A DNA stretch of 64,000 bases, taken from the NCBI GenBank assembly GCA_000701725.1, contig JNJQ01000006.1, forward strand, positions 1-64,000. The letters run 5' to 3'. The stretch is from Erysipelotrichaceae bacterium NK3D112. GTDB lineage: Bacteria > Bacillota_I > Bacilli_A > Erysipelotrichales > Erysipelotrichaceae. The position numbers and the translations under genes were made by a program. Below, piece after piece: positions 36,397 to 45,854 of the stretch. The notes beneath the pieces were generated by a model. The model was not told the DNA's origin and made no database searches. It saw only the letters and a program-made list of their open reading frames with translations. How positions within the stretch are numbered: position 1 is the first letter of the stretch; each line of letters starts with the position of its first letter.

Positions 36397-37533
36397 ATGA
36401 AAGTATATTTTACATTTGTGAGACATGGCGAAACCCTGTTCAACCAGACCCGCAGGATGCAGGGACAATGCGACAGTCCGCTGAATGAAACAGGCATCGC
36501 ACAGGCGGAAAACACCGCCTCCGCACTGCGCAGAGAACATTTTGATCATATCTTCTGCTCCGCATCCGAACGGGCATGGGACACCGCGAAAATCGTTGCG
36601 CAGTACCATGAAGAAGAGCCGTTTGTGATGAAGGAACTGATGGAGTTTGACTTCGGAACGCTCGACGGCCAGCTGTTCAGCGATATGAATGATATCATCC
36701 AGGTTCACCGCAAGGCGGATGACTGGACGGATGTCGGCGGTGAGAATGTGCCGCTGTTTGAAATCAGGGCAAAGAAGGCGTTTGAAAAGATCCTTTCCGC
36801 ATGCAGAGACAATGACCATGTGCTGATTGTTTCTCATGGAAGCTATTTCTCGCATCTTTTGAAAACAATCCTCGATTACGATTTCGATGAATACAGACAC
36901 CGCATGGATGCCATGAACAGGCCGCTGGTTCCGAATTGCTGCATCGCTGAATTTGTTTATGAGGACGGAAAATACACCGTGACAAGAGAACCGCAGACAG
37001 CCGATGAATACCGTGCTGAAAAGCCTAAGAAAATCACTATAACCGCAGTCTGCACCGGTGAAACACTCTTTGACAAAGAAAACCGAAAGGAAGGCATCTG
37101 TGATTCAATGCTGAGTGAGAAGGGAATCAGCTATGCGCAACAGATCGGTGAAAAGCTGAAAGACATAAAAATATCATACGTATTTGTGTCCACATCTCTA
37201 CGTGCAAGGGATACCGCCGATCTTATTCTCAAAGGAAGGGATATTCCCGTTATATATCGCAGAGATCTCAGGGAGAGATTCTACGGACTCCTCGAAGGTG
37301 ATAACAAGATCAATCCTGAAGACATCAGGGACTGGTCTGAATATGGGGCTGAAAGCACAGATGAGATGGATCAAAGGGCAATGAAAGCACTCCGTGAAAT
37401 CTGTGATATGTCTGATGACGAAAGTCATGTTCTTGTGATCACACACAGTTATTTCCGCGAAAGACTGGAACAGGCTGTCAGAATGATGAACACAGCAGGC
37501 ACATGTGCCGTGCAGATTGAAAGCCTTGAATAA
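36397..37533 (+). CDS. tandem histidine phosphatase; second domain lacks the catalytic histidine
   Basis: Two phosphoglycerate-mutase-like domains in one 378-residue chain. Domain 1 (1-195) has RHGET (9-13), the EFDFG acid region near 83-87 and SHG (146-148), so it should be an active phosphatase. Domain 2 (about 212-378) is aligned to the same fold but starts TAVCTGETLF: the RHG triplet that holds the phospho-histidine is CTG at 219-221. It keeps the ITHSYF histidine near residue 350 and the helix STSLRARDTADLI. Domain 2 is therefore probably a pseudo-phosphatase used for binding or regulation. Fusion of an active and an inactive copy is unusual. It is preceded by GAGAGGAG. Confidence 0.82.
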   Translation: MKVYFTFVRHGETLFNQTRRMQGQCDSPLNETGIAQAENTASALRREHFDHIFCSASERAWDTAKIVAQYHEEEPFVMKELMEFDFGTLDGQLFSDMNDIIQVHRKADDWTDVGGENVPLFEIRAKKAFEKILSACRDNDHVLIVSHGSYFSHLLKTILDYDFDEYRHRMDAMNRPLVPNCCIAEFVYEDGKYTVTREPQTADEYRAEKPKKITITAVCTGETLFDKENRKEGICDSMLSEKGISYAQQIGEKLKDIKISYVFVSTSLRARDTADLILKGRDIPVIYRRDLRERFYGLLEGDNKINPEDIRDWSEYGAESTDEMDQRAMKALREICDMSDDESHVLVITHSYFRERLEQAVRMMNTAGTCAVQIESLE

Positions 37534-37624
37534 TTGTTTTTTCGTAGTATAGTTATCCATTGCCGGTTCCTTTTGATCTTAACAGGTCAGAAAAACAGGA
37601 ATCATATGCAATGGAGTAATAAAT

Positions 37625-38083
37625 ATGTTCAGCTTTGACTTTGAAGAATTCCGACAGATGGATAATTATCAGAAAATGATATTGATGATCAGCATTCTGA
37701 CTGTCATGACAGCCGCAGGCAAAACATTTGTCGGTGCGGTTTCCATGATCATGAATATCATCGGTCCTGTCTCATCTGCGGAATATACGGAAATGGTTTT
37801 CGGCAGATCCTTCGGACTTGTATTCAGCGGAGTCATTTCGCTGATCACAGGCATGCTTGGTATGAGGGCTGCCAGAGATCCCGGAAGAATCAGACCGGTG
37901 CTCATTCTTTCGGCAATCTCATTCGCTCTGTCTGCGGCCGGATTTGTGATTGCGATCAGAACCGATACTATGGCATTGCGGTTTATTGCCAATGTTGTGA
38001 TTGATGGACTGATGTTCATCGCATCCGTTCATGTCAGCCGTCTGGTCAGACTGTCGAAGGCTGTACAGGTTCAATATCAGTAA
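37625..38083 (+). CDS. small membrane protein of unknown function
   Basis: A 152-residue protein with four predicted membrane helices (about 18-40, 58-78, 90-112 and 118-138) and short charged ends. I do not recognise a family. GGAG lies nine bases before the ATG. A short hairpin with a T-run follows. The next gene also encodes a membrane protein, but they seem to be separate units. Confidence 0.65.
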   Translation: MFSFDFEEFRQMDNYQKMILMISILTVMTAAGKTFVGAVSMIMNIIGPVSSAEYTEMVFGRSFGLVFSGVISLITGMLGMRAARDPGRIRPVLILSAISFALSAAGFVIAIRTDTMALRFIANVVIDGLMFIASVHVSRLVRLSKAVQVQYQ

Positions 38084-38089
38084 TCTCTT

Positions 38090-38113
38090 GCATGCTTAAG
38101 GGCATGCTTTTTA
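38090..38113 (+). terminator. short terminator
   Basis: GCATGC (38090-38095) pairs with GCATGC (38102-38107), followed by five Ts. Confidence 0.6.
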
Positions 38114-38135
38114 AAATGATTAACAGAGGCAGTGT

Positions 38136-38687
38136 ATGAAATTAAAAAGTATATTAAGTCTGCTTGGTTCTGCAGTTATCAGTTATGTCTTGTTCTACTT
38201 CGTAACAAGTGAGTTCATCTACCGTGTTTATTCGGGAAGTTCCACGCTAATCATTCCAATAATGATTGCGCTGCTGATTGCTCAGACTGCAATCATATTC
38301 ATGATCATCCGGCTGATCACGGACAAAACTGTTGACCGCTCATGCGTGAGCATCCTTTGGATTGTATATGCGTTTGCGATGGTAGTTCTCTTATTCGCAA
38401 GACCTGTGATCGATTACCAGGCGCAGCCTGCGATCTTCGGTTTGAACCGGCAATACATGATCCAGATTCTTCTGAATCTGATCTGTTTTATGCCGGTGGG
38501 GTATTTGTTCAGAAAACAGCCCCGAAACAGAATGATTGTGATATCAATCCTGCTGATATTGTGTGTTGAAACATTGCAATGGATCACGCACAGAGGCGTG
38601 TTTGATGTGATGGATATCATTGCCGGAACACTTGGCATTTGCGCGGGATATGCGCTCATGCATTATATTTCATCCCGTACACATTAA
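38136..38687 (+). CDS. VanZ-like family membrane protein
   Basis: A 183-residue protein with about five membrane helices. The C-terminal half has the VanZ-domain pattern NLICFMPVGYLFRK (near residue 112) and VETLQWITHRGVFDVMDIIAGTLG (near 145-168, where E, Q and the D-D/N pairs are conserved). VanZ homologues confer low-level teicoplanin tolerance in some species, but most chromosomal members have no proven role. It has its own terminator. Confidence 0.78.
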   Translation: MKLKSILSLLGSAVISYVLFYFVTSEFIYRVYSGSSTLIIPIMIALLIAQTAIIFMIIRLITDKTVDRSCVSILWIVYAFAMVVLLFARPVIDYQAQPAIFGLNRQYMIQILLNLICFMPVGYLFRKQPRNRMIVISILLILCVETLQWITHRGVFDVMDIIAGTLGICAGYALMHYISSRTH

Positions 38688-38696
38688 TAACTTTGG

Positions 38697-38728
38697 TCAT
38701 CATACGTTCACGATGATGGCTTTTTTTG
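38697..38728 (+). terminator. terminator after the VanZ-like gene
   Basis: CATCATACG and CGATGATG form a stem with one bulged base around TTCA, followed by seven Ts at 38721-38727. Confidence 0.7.
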
Positions 38729-38869
38729 ATGTAATCAGATGAATCGTTCGTCATCTATAAGAATAATTCAAGTTAAACCGTCTGAATTAATAATCAGTAA
38801 TTATCGGATAATTTTGCTTTGATATAAATGAAACCTTATGTATGATATTTAATATATAAAGGAATCATT

Positions 38870-39742
38870 ATGTCAAAACGCACACTCGAAATATTTGTTG
38901 AAGTATGTGATCAGCAATCCATGTCAGCTGCCGCCCAGTCGCTGGGCATGAGCCAGCCGGCAATCAGTGCGGCGGTGTCTTCGCTGGAAAAGGAATATGA
39001 TACAAAGCTGTTCATCCGCAGAGGCAGAACGCTTCAATTGAGTGAACAGGGCAGAAGGCTGCGCCAGTATGCGGATGTGATTCTGGAACAGTATGACCGT
39101 GCATGGGACAGTCTTCATGAACAGCACTCGGAAGAGTCATACACCATCGCAATGACACCGCTAGTCTCGGAACTGTTTCTGCCTTCAGTGATCAAATCGA
39201 TGGAGGACACTCAGCTTTCCTTTATCAGTTCTGAATCGGAAACGATCATGAACATGCTGAAGGAACATCAATGCGATATTGTCATTGCAGATCACAATGC
39301 CGATGAGACAGGTTTCACTTATATTCCTTTATATAAAGAGACATTCGTGTTTGCGGCATCCTCCCAATATATAAAGGAGGACAGTCTCGGCATGAATGCG
39401 CTGCTGTCAAAAAAACTGCTGCTGAGAGAAAAGGGTGCGGGAAGCCGTCAGGCCTTTGAGGCGGCGGTGATGAAAAAGAGTGTTCAGGTTCGTCCGTTTG
39501 TGGAAAGTGTTTCAGATCTCAGTCTGATCACACTTGCGCAAAGCGGAGCGGGAATTGCCGTTCTTCCGCAAAGACTGATTGAAAAATCATTGCGGAAGAA
39601 GAGACTGCACACGGTCAAAGTCAAAGGTACGGATCTGAAAAGGCAGTATTATCTTGTGTACAGAAGCGACATGCATATGAGTGAAGGTTTTTCAGCCCTG
39701 ATCCAGAAAATCAGGGACTGCGCAGGAAAGGAAGACAAATGA
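38870..39742 (+). CDS. LysR family transcriptional regulator
   Basis: A 290-residue LysR-type regulator. The winged helix-turn-helix at the N-terminus contains SMSAAAQSLGMSQPAISAAVSSLEKEYDTKLF, the textbook recognition helix; the rest is the periplasmic-binding-protein-like effector domain. It overlaps the downstream HAD phosphatase gene by ATGA, so the pair is one operon. The 140 bp upstream are AT-rich with an inverted repeat GATGA-8-TCATC (38752-38769 region), possibly its own operator. Its effector and other targets are unknown. Confidence 0.9.
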   Translation: MSKRTLEIFVEVCDQQSMSAAAQSLGMSQPAISAAVSSLEKEYDTKLFIRRGRTLQLSEQGRRLRQYADVILEQYDRAWDSLHEQHSEESYTIAMTPLVSELFLPSVIKSMEDTQLSFISSESETIMNMLKEHQCDIVIADHNADETGFTYIPLYKETFVFAASSQYIKEDSLGMNALLSKKLLLREKGAGSRQAFEAAVMKKSVQVRPFVESVSDLSLITLAQSGAGIAVLPQRLIEKSLRKKRLHTVKVKGTDLKRQYYLVYRSDMHMSEGFSALIQKIRDCAGKEDK

Positions 39743-40551
39743 AAGGATATCTGTTTCTTGATATTGACGGCACCCTGGTTGATTCAAAGGTGACGCACGA
39801 AATCAGTGAAGATACACTGAATGCCCTGAAACAGGCAAAAGCCAACGGCTACGGATGTTTCATCTGTTCGGGAAGAAACTACGGCGGTCTTTCGGATTAT
39901 AAAAACATCGGCATGGACGGTTATGTGTTCTCGGATGGTGCGGGCATCATCATTGAAGGAATGGAGCCGCTGCTGAGGCCCATCGGCAGGGAACTGATTG
40001 AAGAGCTGATCCATCTGGTTACGGTTGAACTCAAAGGGGAGATGTTCATGTCTTCGCTGACCGATTTCTACGCTTCGGAAGAACAATACCGGCTCTGGCA
40101 GGAATACGTTGCCAAAGCGGGCCATCTTCCGTTTGCCGAAAAGCTTAACATGATTGACGATTGGGACGGCACCGATATTCTGGAAATCGATATTGATCTG
40201 CCGGATGAGGAAACTGAGAAAGAGTTTGTCAAAAGGCTCAACCCGAAACTCAGCTATATTTCCACAACCGCATCCTATGGAAGAGGTTCAAGAAGCTCTG
40301 GCGAAGTGACTCTGGCAGGTGTGACCAAAGGCGAGGGCATCCGCAAGGCAGTGGAAATGCTTGGCGGAGATATGAAAAACACATACGGGTTCGGCGACTC
40401 CATGAATGATGCCTCCATGCTGGAAGCCTGCGCAGTCGGCGTGTGCATGGGCAATGGCGCGGATGAACTGAAAGCCCTGGCCGATTATGTCACGGATGAT
40501 ATCAATGCCTGCGGACTTTCCAACGCATTTAAAAAATTCGGAATAATTTAA
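39739..40551 (+). CDS. HAD superfamily (Cof-type) phosphatase
   Basis: A 270-residue HAD phosphatase with motif I DIDGTLVDS (8-16), motif II CSGRNYGG, the lysine in GVTKGEG and the metal motif GDSMNDASML near residue 216. A Cof-type cap of about 100 residues is inserted. It is translationally coupled to the LysR regulator, which suggests that its substrate or product is the regulator's effector or that it is needed only under LysR control. Related to, but not a close copy of, the HAD gene at 35578-36348. Confidence 0.88.
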   Translation: MKGYLFLDIDGTLVDSKVTHEISEDTLNALKQAKANGYGCFICSGRNYGGLSDYKNIGMDGYVFSDGAGIIIEGMEPLLRPIGRELIEELIHLVTVELKGEMFMSSLTDFYASEEQYRLWQEYVAKAGHLPFAEKLNMIDDWDGTDILEIDIDLPDEETEKEFVKRLNPKLSYISTTASYGRGSRSSGEVTLAGVTKGEGIRKAVEMLGGDMKNTYGFGDSMNDASMLEACAVGVCMGNGADELKALADYVTDDINACGLSNAFKKFGII

Positions 40552-40557
40552 AAGAAA

Positions 40558-40611
40558 TTAGTTGCGTCTAACTCAAGCCTCTGCTATTATAGTTAACGTA
40601 AGCTAACTCAA
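40558..40611 (+). promoter_or_regulatory. two DtxR/IdeR-like boxes flanking the small-RNA promoter
   Basis: Box 1 TTAGTTGCGTCTAACTCAA (40558-40576) covers the -35 and box 2 TTAACGTAAGCTAACTCAA (40593-40611) covers the expected start site. Hand alignment of their reverse complements with the classical iron-regulator consensus TTAGGTTAGCCTAACCTAA gives about 12-13 matches of 19 each. Both share the exact nonamer CTAACTCAA, 35 bases apart. This is the arrangement expected for metal-dependent repression. The regulator itself is not in the window. Confidence 0.5.
40562..40590 (+). promoter_or_regulatory. promoter of candidate metal-regulated small RNA
   Basis: TTGCGT and TATTAT are exactly 17 bases apart, giving a start near 40597. 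No protein gene follows within the terminated unit. Confidence 0.6.
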
Positions 40612-40775
40612 CGGCTCTTTCCTTACAAACATATCCATACGGGTGAGTTGGCCGGTCCGGAATTCATATGGGCAATGAAGAACGGGCCATGTGCAATGCC
40701 GTGTCCTCCTTAATAACGGCGTGCAGAATTGAGAGACAGACCGGGAACGGGCATTCCCGGTCTTTCGCTTTTTAT
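40597..40775 (+). ncRNA. candidate metal-responsive small RNA with anti-Shine-Dalgarno loop
   Basis: Between a promoter and a strong terminator lies a structured transcript of about 175 bases with no recognisable riboswitch. Folding by eye gives a hairpin TTCAT/ATGAA enclosed by GGCC/GGCC (about 40650-40687), then a hairpin GCCGT/ACGGC (40698-40702/40716-40720) extended by TGCA/TGCA, whose loop shows TCCTCCTT (40704-40711), an exact complement of AAGGAGGA. C-rich loops aimed at ribosome binding sites are the hallmark of iron-sparing RNAs such as FsrA and IsrR. The iron-box-like sites at the promoter fit that role. An in-frame 45-codon reading (start at 40668) runs through the terminator and is not credible. 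Confidence 0.5.
40739..40775 (+). terminator. terminator of the candidate small RNA
   Basis: GACCGGGAA (40739-40747) pairs perfectly with TTCCCGGTC (40754-40762), followed by a T-rich tract. Confidence 0.85.
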
Positions 40776-40802
40776 TGCGATTTCCGTGCAAAAATGTATC
40801 AT
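40775..40802 (+). promoter_or_regulatory. promoter of the lipoprotein gene
   Basis: TTGCGA and TATCAT are 16 bases apart, downstream of the small-RNA terminator. TTAAGTTAACCTTTGAT (40803-40819), partly like the metal boxes upstream, lies over the start site. Confidence 0.5.
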
Positions 40803-40828
40803 TAAGTTAACCTTTGATAGAGGAAATC

Positions 40829-41560
40829 ATGATGAGAAAGAAGATAACGGCAGCTGTGACGGCTGTTTTGGTCATATTATGCATGCTGGTGAGCGGATGC
40901 TCGAAAAAAACATCCGCGTTCACAGCCGAAAACTATTACACATATGAGGATCAGTTCCGCAAGGCAGGTTTCACCAAACGGACCCAGGTGATGTACGTGG
41001 CCGGGGAAGGAAAGTATGAAACCGCGGAAGAGTTAAAGAAAGCAGTCGGCGAACAGACCGTGACCGGTGTTGTGGAATGGGATCCCAAAGAAAACAAATA
41101 CACCTCCTACAATCTCGACGCCGATGGCAACAAAATCGGTGCCGTCACTTATACAACCCGTTACAGCAATGATAAAAAACGGATCGCGCGGATCGGAAAC
41201 GGCTATTATACAGACTATTCCTATGAGGATGGCAGAATCATACAGATTGTGCGCTATCTGGGCGAAAAGAAAACAGCCGATGCGGAAAGTGTCATGAGCG
41301 CGGAATTCAAATATGATTCCGAAGGAAAGAACACCATCGTGTCCATCGTGGATGAAACCGAAGGACAGACGGTCGCCTACGATTACAGACTCGGCTATGA
41401 TGAGAGCGGCAAACTGACCTCAATCATCTATGTGTCCGATGCCGGAACAGAAGAAAGCCATACGGAATTCACCTACAATGACAAAGGCCTGATCGTCACT
41501 TCCGCCCGCTATGGCAAGGATAACAGCCTGCTTGTCTACACCGAATACACATACGAATGA
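40829..41560 (+). CDS. lipoprotein with YD-repeat-like beta hairpins
   Basis: A surface lipoprotein: the N-terminal signal ends in LVSGC, a clear lipobox, and the mature protein starts CSKKTS. The 215-residue mature part is rich in repeated beta-hairpin units of the form FxYDxxGxxxxxxYY (for example EFKYDSEGKN, LGYDESGKLTS, FTYNDKGLIVTS), resembling RHS/YD repeats, and a similar fold is seen at the C-terminus of the protein at 51332-52678. The start is one of two adjacent ATGs (40829 or 40832) behind AGAGGA. Function is unknown; repeats of this type usually bind carbohydrate or form surface structures. Confidence 0.72.
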   Translation: MMRKKITAAVTAVLVILCMLVSGCSKKTSAFTAENYYTYEDQFRKAGFTKRTQVMYVAGEGKYETAEELKKAVGEQTVTGVVEWDPKENKYTSYNLDADGNKIGAVTYTTRYSNDKKRIARIGNGYYTDYSYEDGRIIQIVRYLGEKKTADAESVMSAEFKYDSEGKNTIVSIVDETEGQTVAYDYRLGYDESGKLTSIIYVSDAGTEESHTEFTYNDKGLIVTSARYGKDNSLLVYTEYTYE

Positions 41561-41584
41561 TTTAAAAACAGAAATGCAAATGAG

Positions 41585-41609
41585 ACCTTCCTTCACGGGA
41601 GGTTTTTTT
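41585..41609 (+). terminator. terminator after the lipoprotein gene
   Basis: ACCTTCC (41585-41591) pairs with GGGAGGT (41597-41603) with one G-U pair, followed by seven Ts. Confidence 0.8.
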
Positions 41610-41655
41610 GTCTGTGACAAAAAAGTCATGCATAATGCAATTCTGACTCATATGG

Positions 41656-41664
41656 TGTTATAAT
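41656..41664 (+). promoter_or_regulatory. extended -10 promoter of the thiT leader
   Basis: TGTTATAAT is a consensus extended -10 element about ten bases before the riboswitch; a -35 is not obvious, as is normal for such promoters. Confidence 0.6.
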
Positions 41665-41672
41665 GCTCACGT

Positions 41673-41769
41673 GAACAGGGGTGTGCAATGCACTGAGACA
41701 GACCCTTATCACCTGATCTAGGTAATGCTAGCGTAGGGAGTTCAACCAATTCCTTACGCCTCTATGTTC
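41673..41769 (+). promoter_or_regulatory. TPP riboswitch
   Basis: The thiamine pyrophosphate aptamer is complete: CTGAGA (41692-41697), ACCCTT, ACCTGATCTAGGTAATGCTAGCGTAGGGA (spread over 41711-41738 in the standard order), closed by helix P1 GAACA (41673-41677) with TGTTC (41765-41769). The ribosome binding site GGAGGTG follows immediately at about 41774 and I see no terminator, so thiamine pyrophosphate probably blocks translation of thiT. Confidence 0.95.
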
Positions 41770-41789
41770 AAATCGGAGGTGTATTTTTT

Positions 41790-42335
41790 ATGAGAAACAA
41801 CCAGATCCGCTCCATTACATTCATGGGAATGTATCTTGCTTTGTTCTTTGTCTTTGACTGGCTTGCCAACGCGGTGGGTTTCCTGCAGATGCCCAACGGC
41901 GGCTCGCTCGGTCTCGGCATCATTCCGCTGCTGTTATGTTCCTATCATCTGGGCTGGAAGAAGGGCACACTGGTATGCCTGCTCGCGGTCCTGCTGATGT
42001 TCATGACCGGCAAGGTTTATGTCGTGCAGAACTCGGACGGCTTTGCGCCATGGCAGATTGCCATTCAGTTTCTGATGGAATATCCGCTTGCCTTCGGCAT
42101 CTATGGCCTGGCGTCCTTATTCCCTAACCGCGGATATTTCTACAGCGGCGTTGCCGTTACCAATCTCATCCGTCTGGCTCTCCATGTGATTGCCGGCACG
42201 GTTTTCTGGAGCACACCCTGGTGGGGAAGCTTCACTTACAACGCGTGGTATATGATTCCGACCATGATCATGTGCCTGATCCTGATTCCGCTTCTTTACG
42301 AGCGTTTAAGCAAATCACGCACATTCAACGTCTGA
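41790..42335 (+). CDS. thiT: thiamine ECF transporter substrate-binding subunit ThiT
   Basis: The S component that binds thiamine in energy-coupling-factor transporters; the shared ATPases and EcfT must be encoded elsewhere. The 181-residue, six-helix protein has ThiT motifs MPNGGSLGLGIIPLL (near residue 34) and the C-terminal SFTYNAWYMIPTMI where thiamine-contacting Tyr and Asn lie; EYPLAF occurs near 92. The upstream TPP riboswitch confirms the substrate. Confidence 0.95.
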   Translation: MRNNQIRSITFMGMYLALFFVFDWLANAVGFLQMPNGGSLGLGIIPLLLCSYHLGWKKGTLVCLLAVLLMFMTGKVYVVQNSDGFAPWQIAIQFLMEYPLAFGIYGLASLFPNRGYFYSGVAVTNLIRLALHVIAGTVFWSTPWWGSFTYNAWYMIPTMIMCLILIPLLYERLSKSRTFNV

Positions 42336-42346
42336 TTTCAATCAAG

Positions 42347-42376
42347 GCTGCCACTGTCCGGCAGCTTTTCTTTTTT
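42347..42376 (+). terminator. terminator after thiT
   Basis: GCTGCC (42347-42352) pairs with GGCAGC (42360-42365), followed by a T-rich run. Confidence 0.85.
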
Positions 42377-42421
42377 GAAAAAGACATATCCATTTCAACC
42401 CGTGCGGAATAGAATATTGGC

Positions 42422-44212
42422 ATGCGGCCTGAAGAAGTATTGAAGACATATTACGGATATGATTCGTTCCGCCCCGGTCAGAAAGACATCGTGGATGCGG
42501 TTCTTTCAGGGCGGGATGTTCTTGCGATCATGCCCACCGGCGCCGGCAAATCGATCTGTTATCAGGTTCCCGCCATGTGCATGGAAGGAATCACTCTGGT
42601 GGTTTCACCTTTGATTTCGTTAATGAAGGATCAGGTTTCCTCCCTTGTGCAGGCAGGTATTCCGGCTGCCTATCTGAACAGTTCCCTTTCCCAGGCGCAG
42701 TTTCAGAAGGCATTGTTCAATCTTCAGAATGGCAGATACAAAATCATTTATGTCGCGCCGGAGCGGCTGCTTACGGAGCGGTTTCTAGAATGCATTTCGC
42801 ATCTGAAGATCGCGATGCTGGCGGTGGATGAGGCGCACTGCATCTCCCAATGGGGAAACAACTTCCGTCCGGATTATCTGAAAATTGCGGAATTTATTAA
42901 ACTGCTGAAAAAAAGACCGGTGATCAGCGCTTTCACGGCAACCGCAACCGGTCAGGTCAGGGATGATATTGAGCGGATACTGAATCTGAACAATCCTTTT
43001 CAACTGACCACCGGCTTTGACCGTCCGAATCTGTATTTCGGCGTGATTGAAACAAAAGACAAGGATACGGAACTGCTCAAACTGTTAAGGCAGTACAAAA
43101 AGAGATCCGGAATTATTTACTGTTCCACCCGCGCTGCCGTGGAGGAAGTGACAGACCTTCTTATTTCCCGGAAATATTCCGCAGTCCGCTATCATGCGGG
43201 TCTGAATGAGGAAGAAAGAAGAAGAAACCAGGACAGCTTCGCGGATGATACCGCAAGGATTATCGTCGCCACAAACGCATTCGGCATGGGAATCGACAAG
43301 TCCAATGTCTCCTTTGTCATCCATTATCATATGCCGATGTCCATTGAGGCTTATTATCAGGAGGCAGGCAGAGCGGGCAGAGACGGAGAGCCGGCGGACT
43401 GCATTCTGCTGTACAGTCCTTCCGATGTGCGGCTGAACCGTTTTCTGATCGAGCATTCCGAGCCGAATCCCGAATACTCTGAAAAGATGCAGGAGGAAAT
43501 CAGAAAGCGTGATCTGGACCGTCTGAAAAAGGTGAGCGGCTACGCAAAGACAGATCATTGTTTACGGGAATACCTTCTGAATTATTTCGGTGAGAAAACA
43601 AAATCCTATTGCGGGAACTGCTCCGCATGTCAGAAGAACTTTACGGAACAGGATATCACCGTGGAAGCGCAGAAAATCCTCAGCGCCGTGATCCGCTCAA
43701 ATCAGATGTATGGAGCGGGAATGATCATCGATATTCTGTGCGGCAATGAAACAGACAGAATCAAAGAGCGGAAACTGGATGAGCTTTCCGTATACGGAAT
43801 CATGAAAGACACGCCGAAAGCACAGCTGGAAGGATTGATTAAAGAACTGGATGAGCAGTCATTGTTAAACATCACGGATGACCAATACCATGTGCTCAAG
43901 GCAGATCCATCCTGCGCATCCGTGCTCAAAGGTGAAACAAAAGTCACCCGCATGATCCGCAGAGCTTCAGCGGTCACTGTATCGTCATCAGCCGATCCGC
44001 TGACTGCGGCACTGAGAAAACTCAGGAAAATGCTGGCGGAAAGCGAGAAGGTGCCCGCGTATGTGGTATTCCCGGATGCGACACTCAGAATGATCGCGGA
44101 AAAGAAGCCGCAGACAAAAGGCCAGCTGAAAGAAATCCAGGGCATGGGCAAGCGGAAGGTGAACAAGTACGGCGCCCGCATTATCAGAACAGTCAAAGAG
44201 TATACAGAATGA
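42422..44212 (+). CDS. recQ: ATP-dependent DNA helicase RecQ
   Basis: A 3'-5' helicase in recombination and replication-fork repair. Helicase motifs are MPTGAGKS (37-44), VDEAHC (135-140), SAFTATA, and GRAGRDG; the zinc-binding subdomain has CLREYLLNYF and CGNCSAC, followed by the RQC winged helix and a C-terminal HRDC domain (about 525-596). The 596-residue length is normal. An oddity is the aromatic-rich loop after motif II: the usual QWGHDFRP reads QWGNNFRP (143-150), so the histidine and aspartate that help link DNA binding to ATP hydrolysis are both Asn. Trp, Phe and Arg are kept, so activity is likely but may be altered. Confidence 0.95.
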   Translation: MRPEEVLKTYYGYDSFRPGQKDIVDAVLSGRDVLAIMPTGAGKSICYQVPAMCMEGITLVVSPLISLMKDQVSSLVQAGIPAAYLNSSLSQAQFQKALFNLQNGRYKIIYVAPERLLTERFLECISHLKIAMLAVDEAHCISQWGNNFRPDYLKIAEFIKLLKKRPVISAFTATATGQVRDDIERILNLNNPFQLTTGFDRPNLYFGVIETKDKDTELLKLLRQYKKRSGIIYCSTRAAVEEVTDLLISRKYSAVRYHAGLNEEERRRNQDSFADDTARIIVATNAFGMGIDKSNVSFVIHYHMPMSIEAYYQEAGRAGRDGEPADCILLYSPSDVRLNRFLIEHSEPNPEYSEKMQEEIRKRDLDRLKKVSGYAKTDHCLREYLLNYFGEKTKSYCGNCSACQKNFTEQDITVEAQKILSAVIRSNQMYGAGMIIDILCGNETDRIKERKLDELSVYGIMKDTPKAQLEGLIKELDEQSLLNITDDQYHVLKADPSCASVLKGETKVTRMIRRASAVTVSSSADPLTAALRKLRKMLAESEKVPAYVVFPDATLRMIAEKKPQTKGQLKEIQGMGKRKVNKYGARIIRTVKEYTE

Positions 44213-44242
44213 AAAGGATCAGGGCGGCTGCCCTGATCCTTT
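44213..44242. terminator. strong bidirectional terminator between recQ and the GH1 gene
   Basis: AAAGGATCAGGGC (44213-44225) pairs perfectly with GCCCTGATCCTTT (44230-44242) around GGCT. It separates the convergent recQ and minus-strand phospho-glucosidase genes. Confidence 0.85.
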
Positions 44243-44253
44243 AAACAATGTGC

Positions 44254-45808
<1,555 letters not shown>

Positions 45809-45839
45809 TCTCAACAATCTTTTTCATCATTGTTGACAG

Positions 45840-45848
45840 TGTTATAAT
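45840..45848 (+). promoter_or_regulatory. extended -10 promoter of the tmk operon
   Basis: TGTTATAAT lies six bases before the tmk start codon; with so short a leader the message would be nearly leaderless. Confidence 0.5.
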
Positions 45849-45854
45849 AGGCCC

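Noticed and set aside
40597..40775. Known riboswitch upstream of the lipoprotein gene
   Set aside because: I compared it by eye with the cobalamin, FMN, SAM, THF, ZTP, c-di-GMP and NiCo patterns and found none of their conserved cores.
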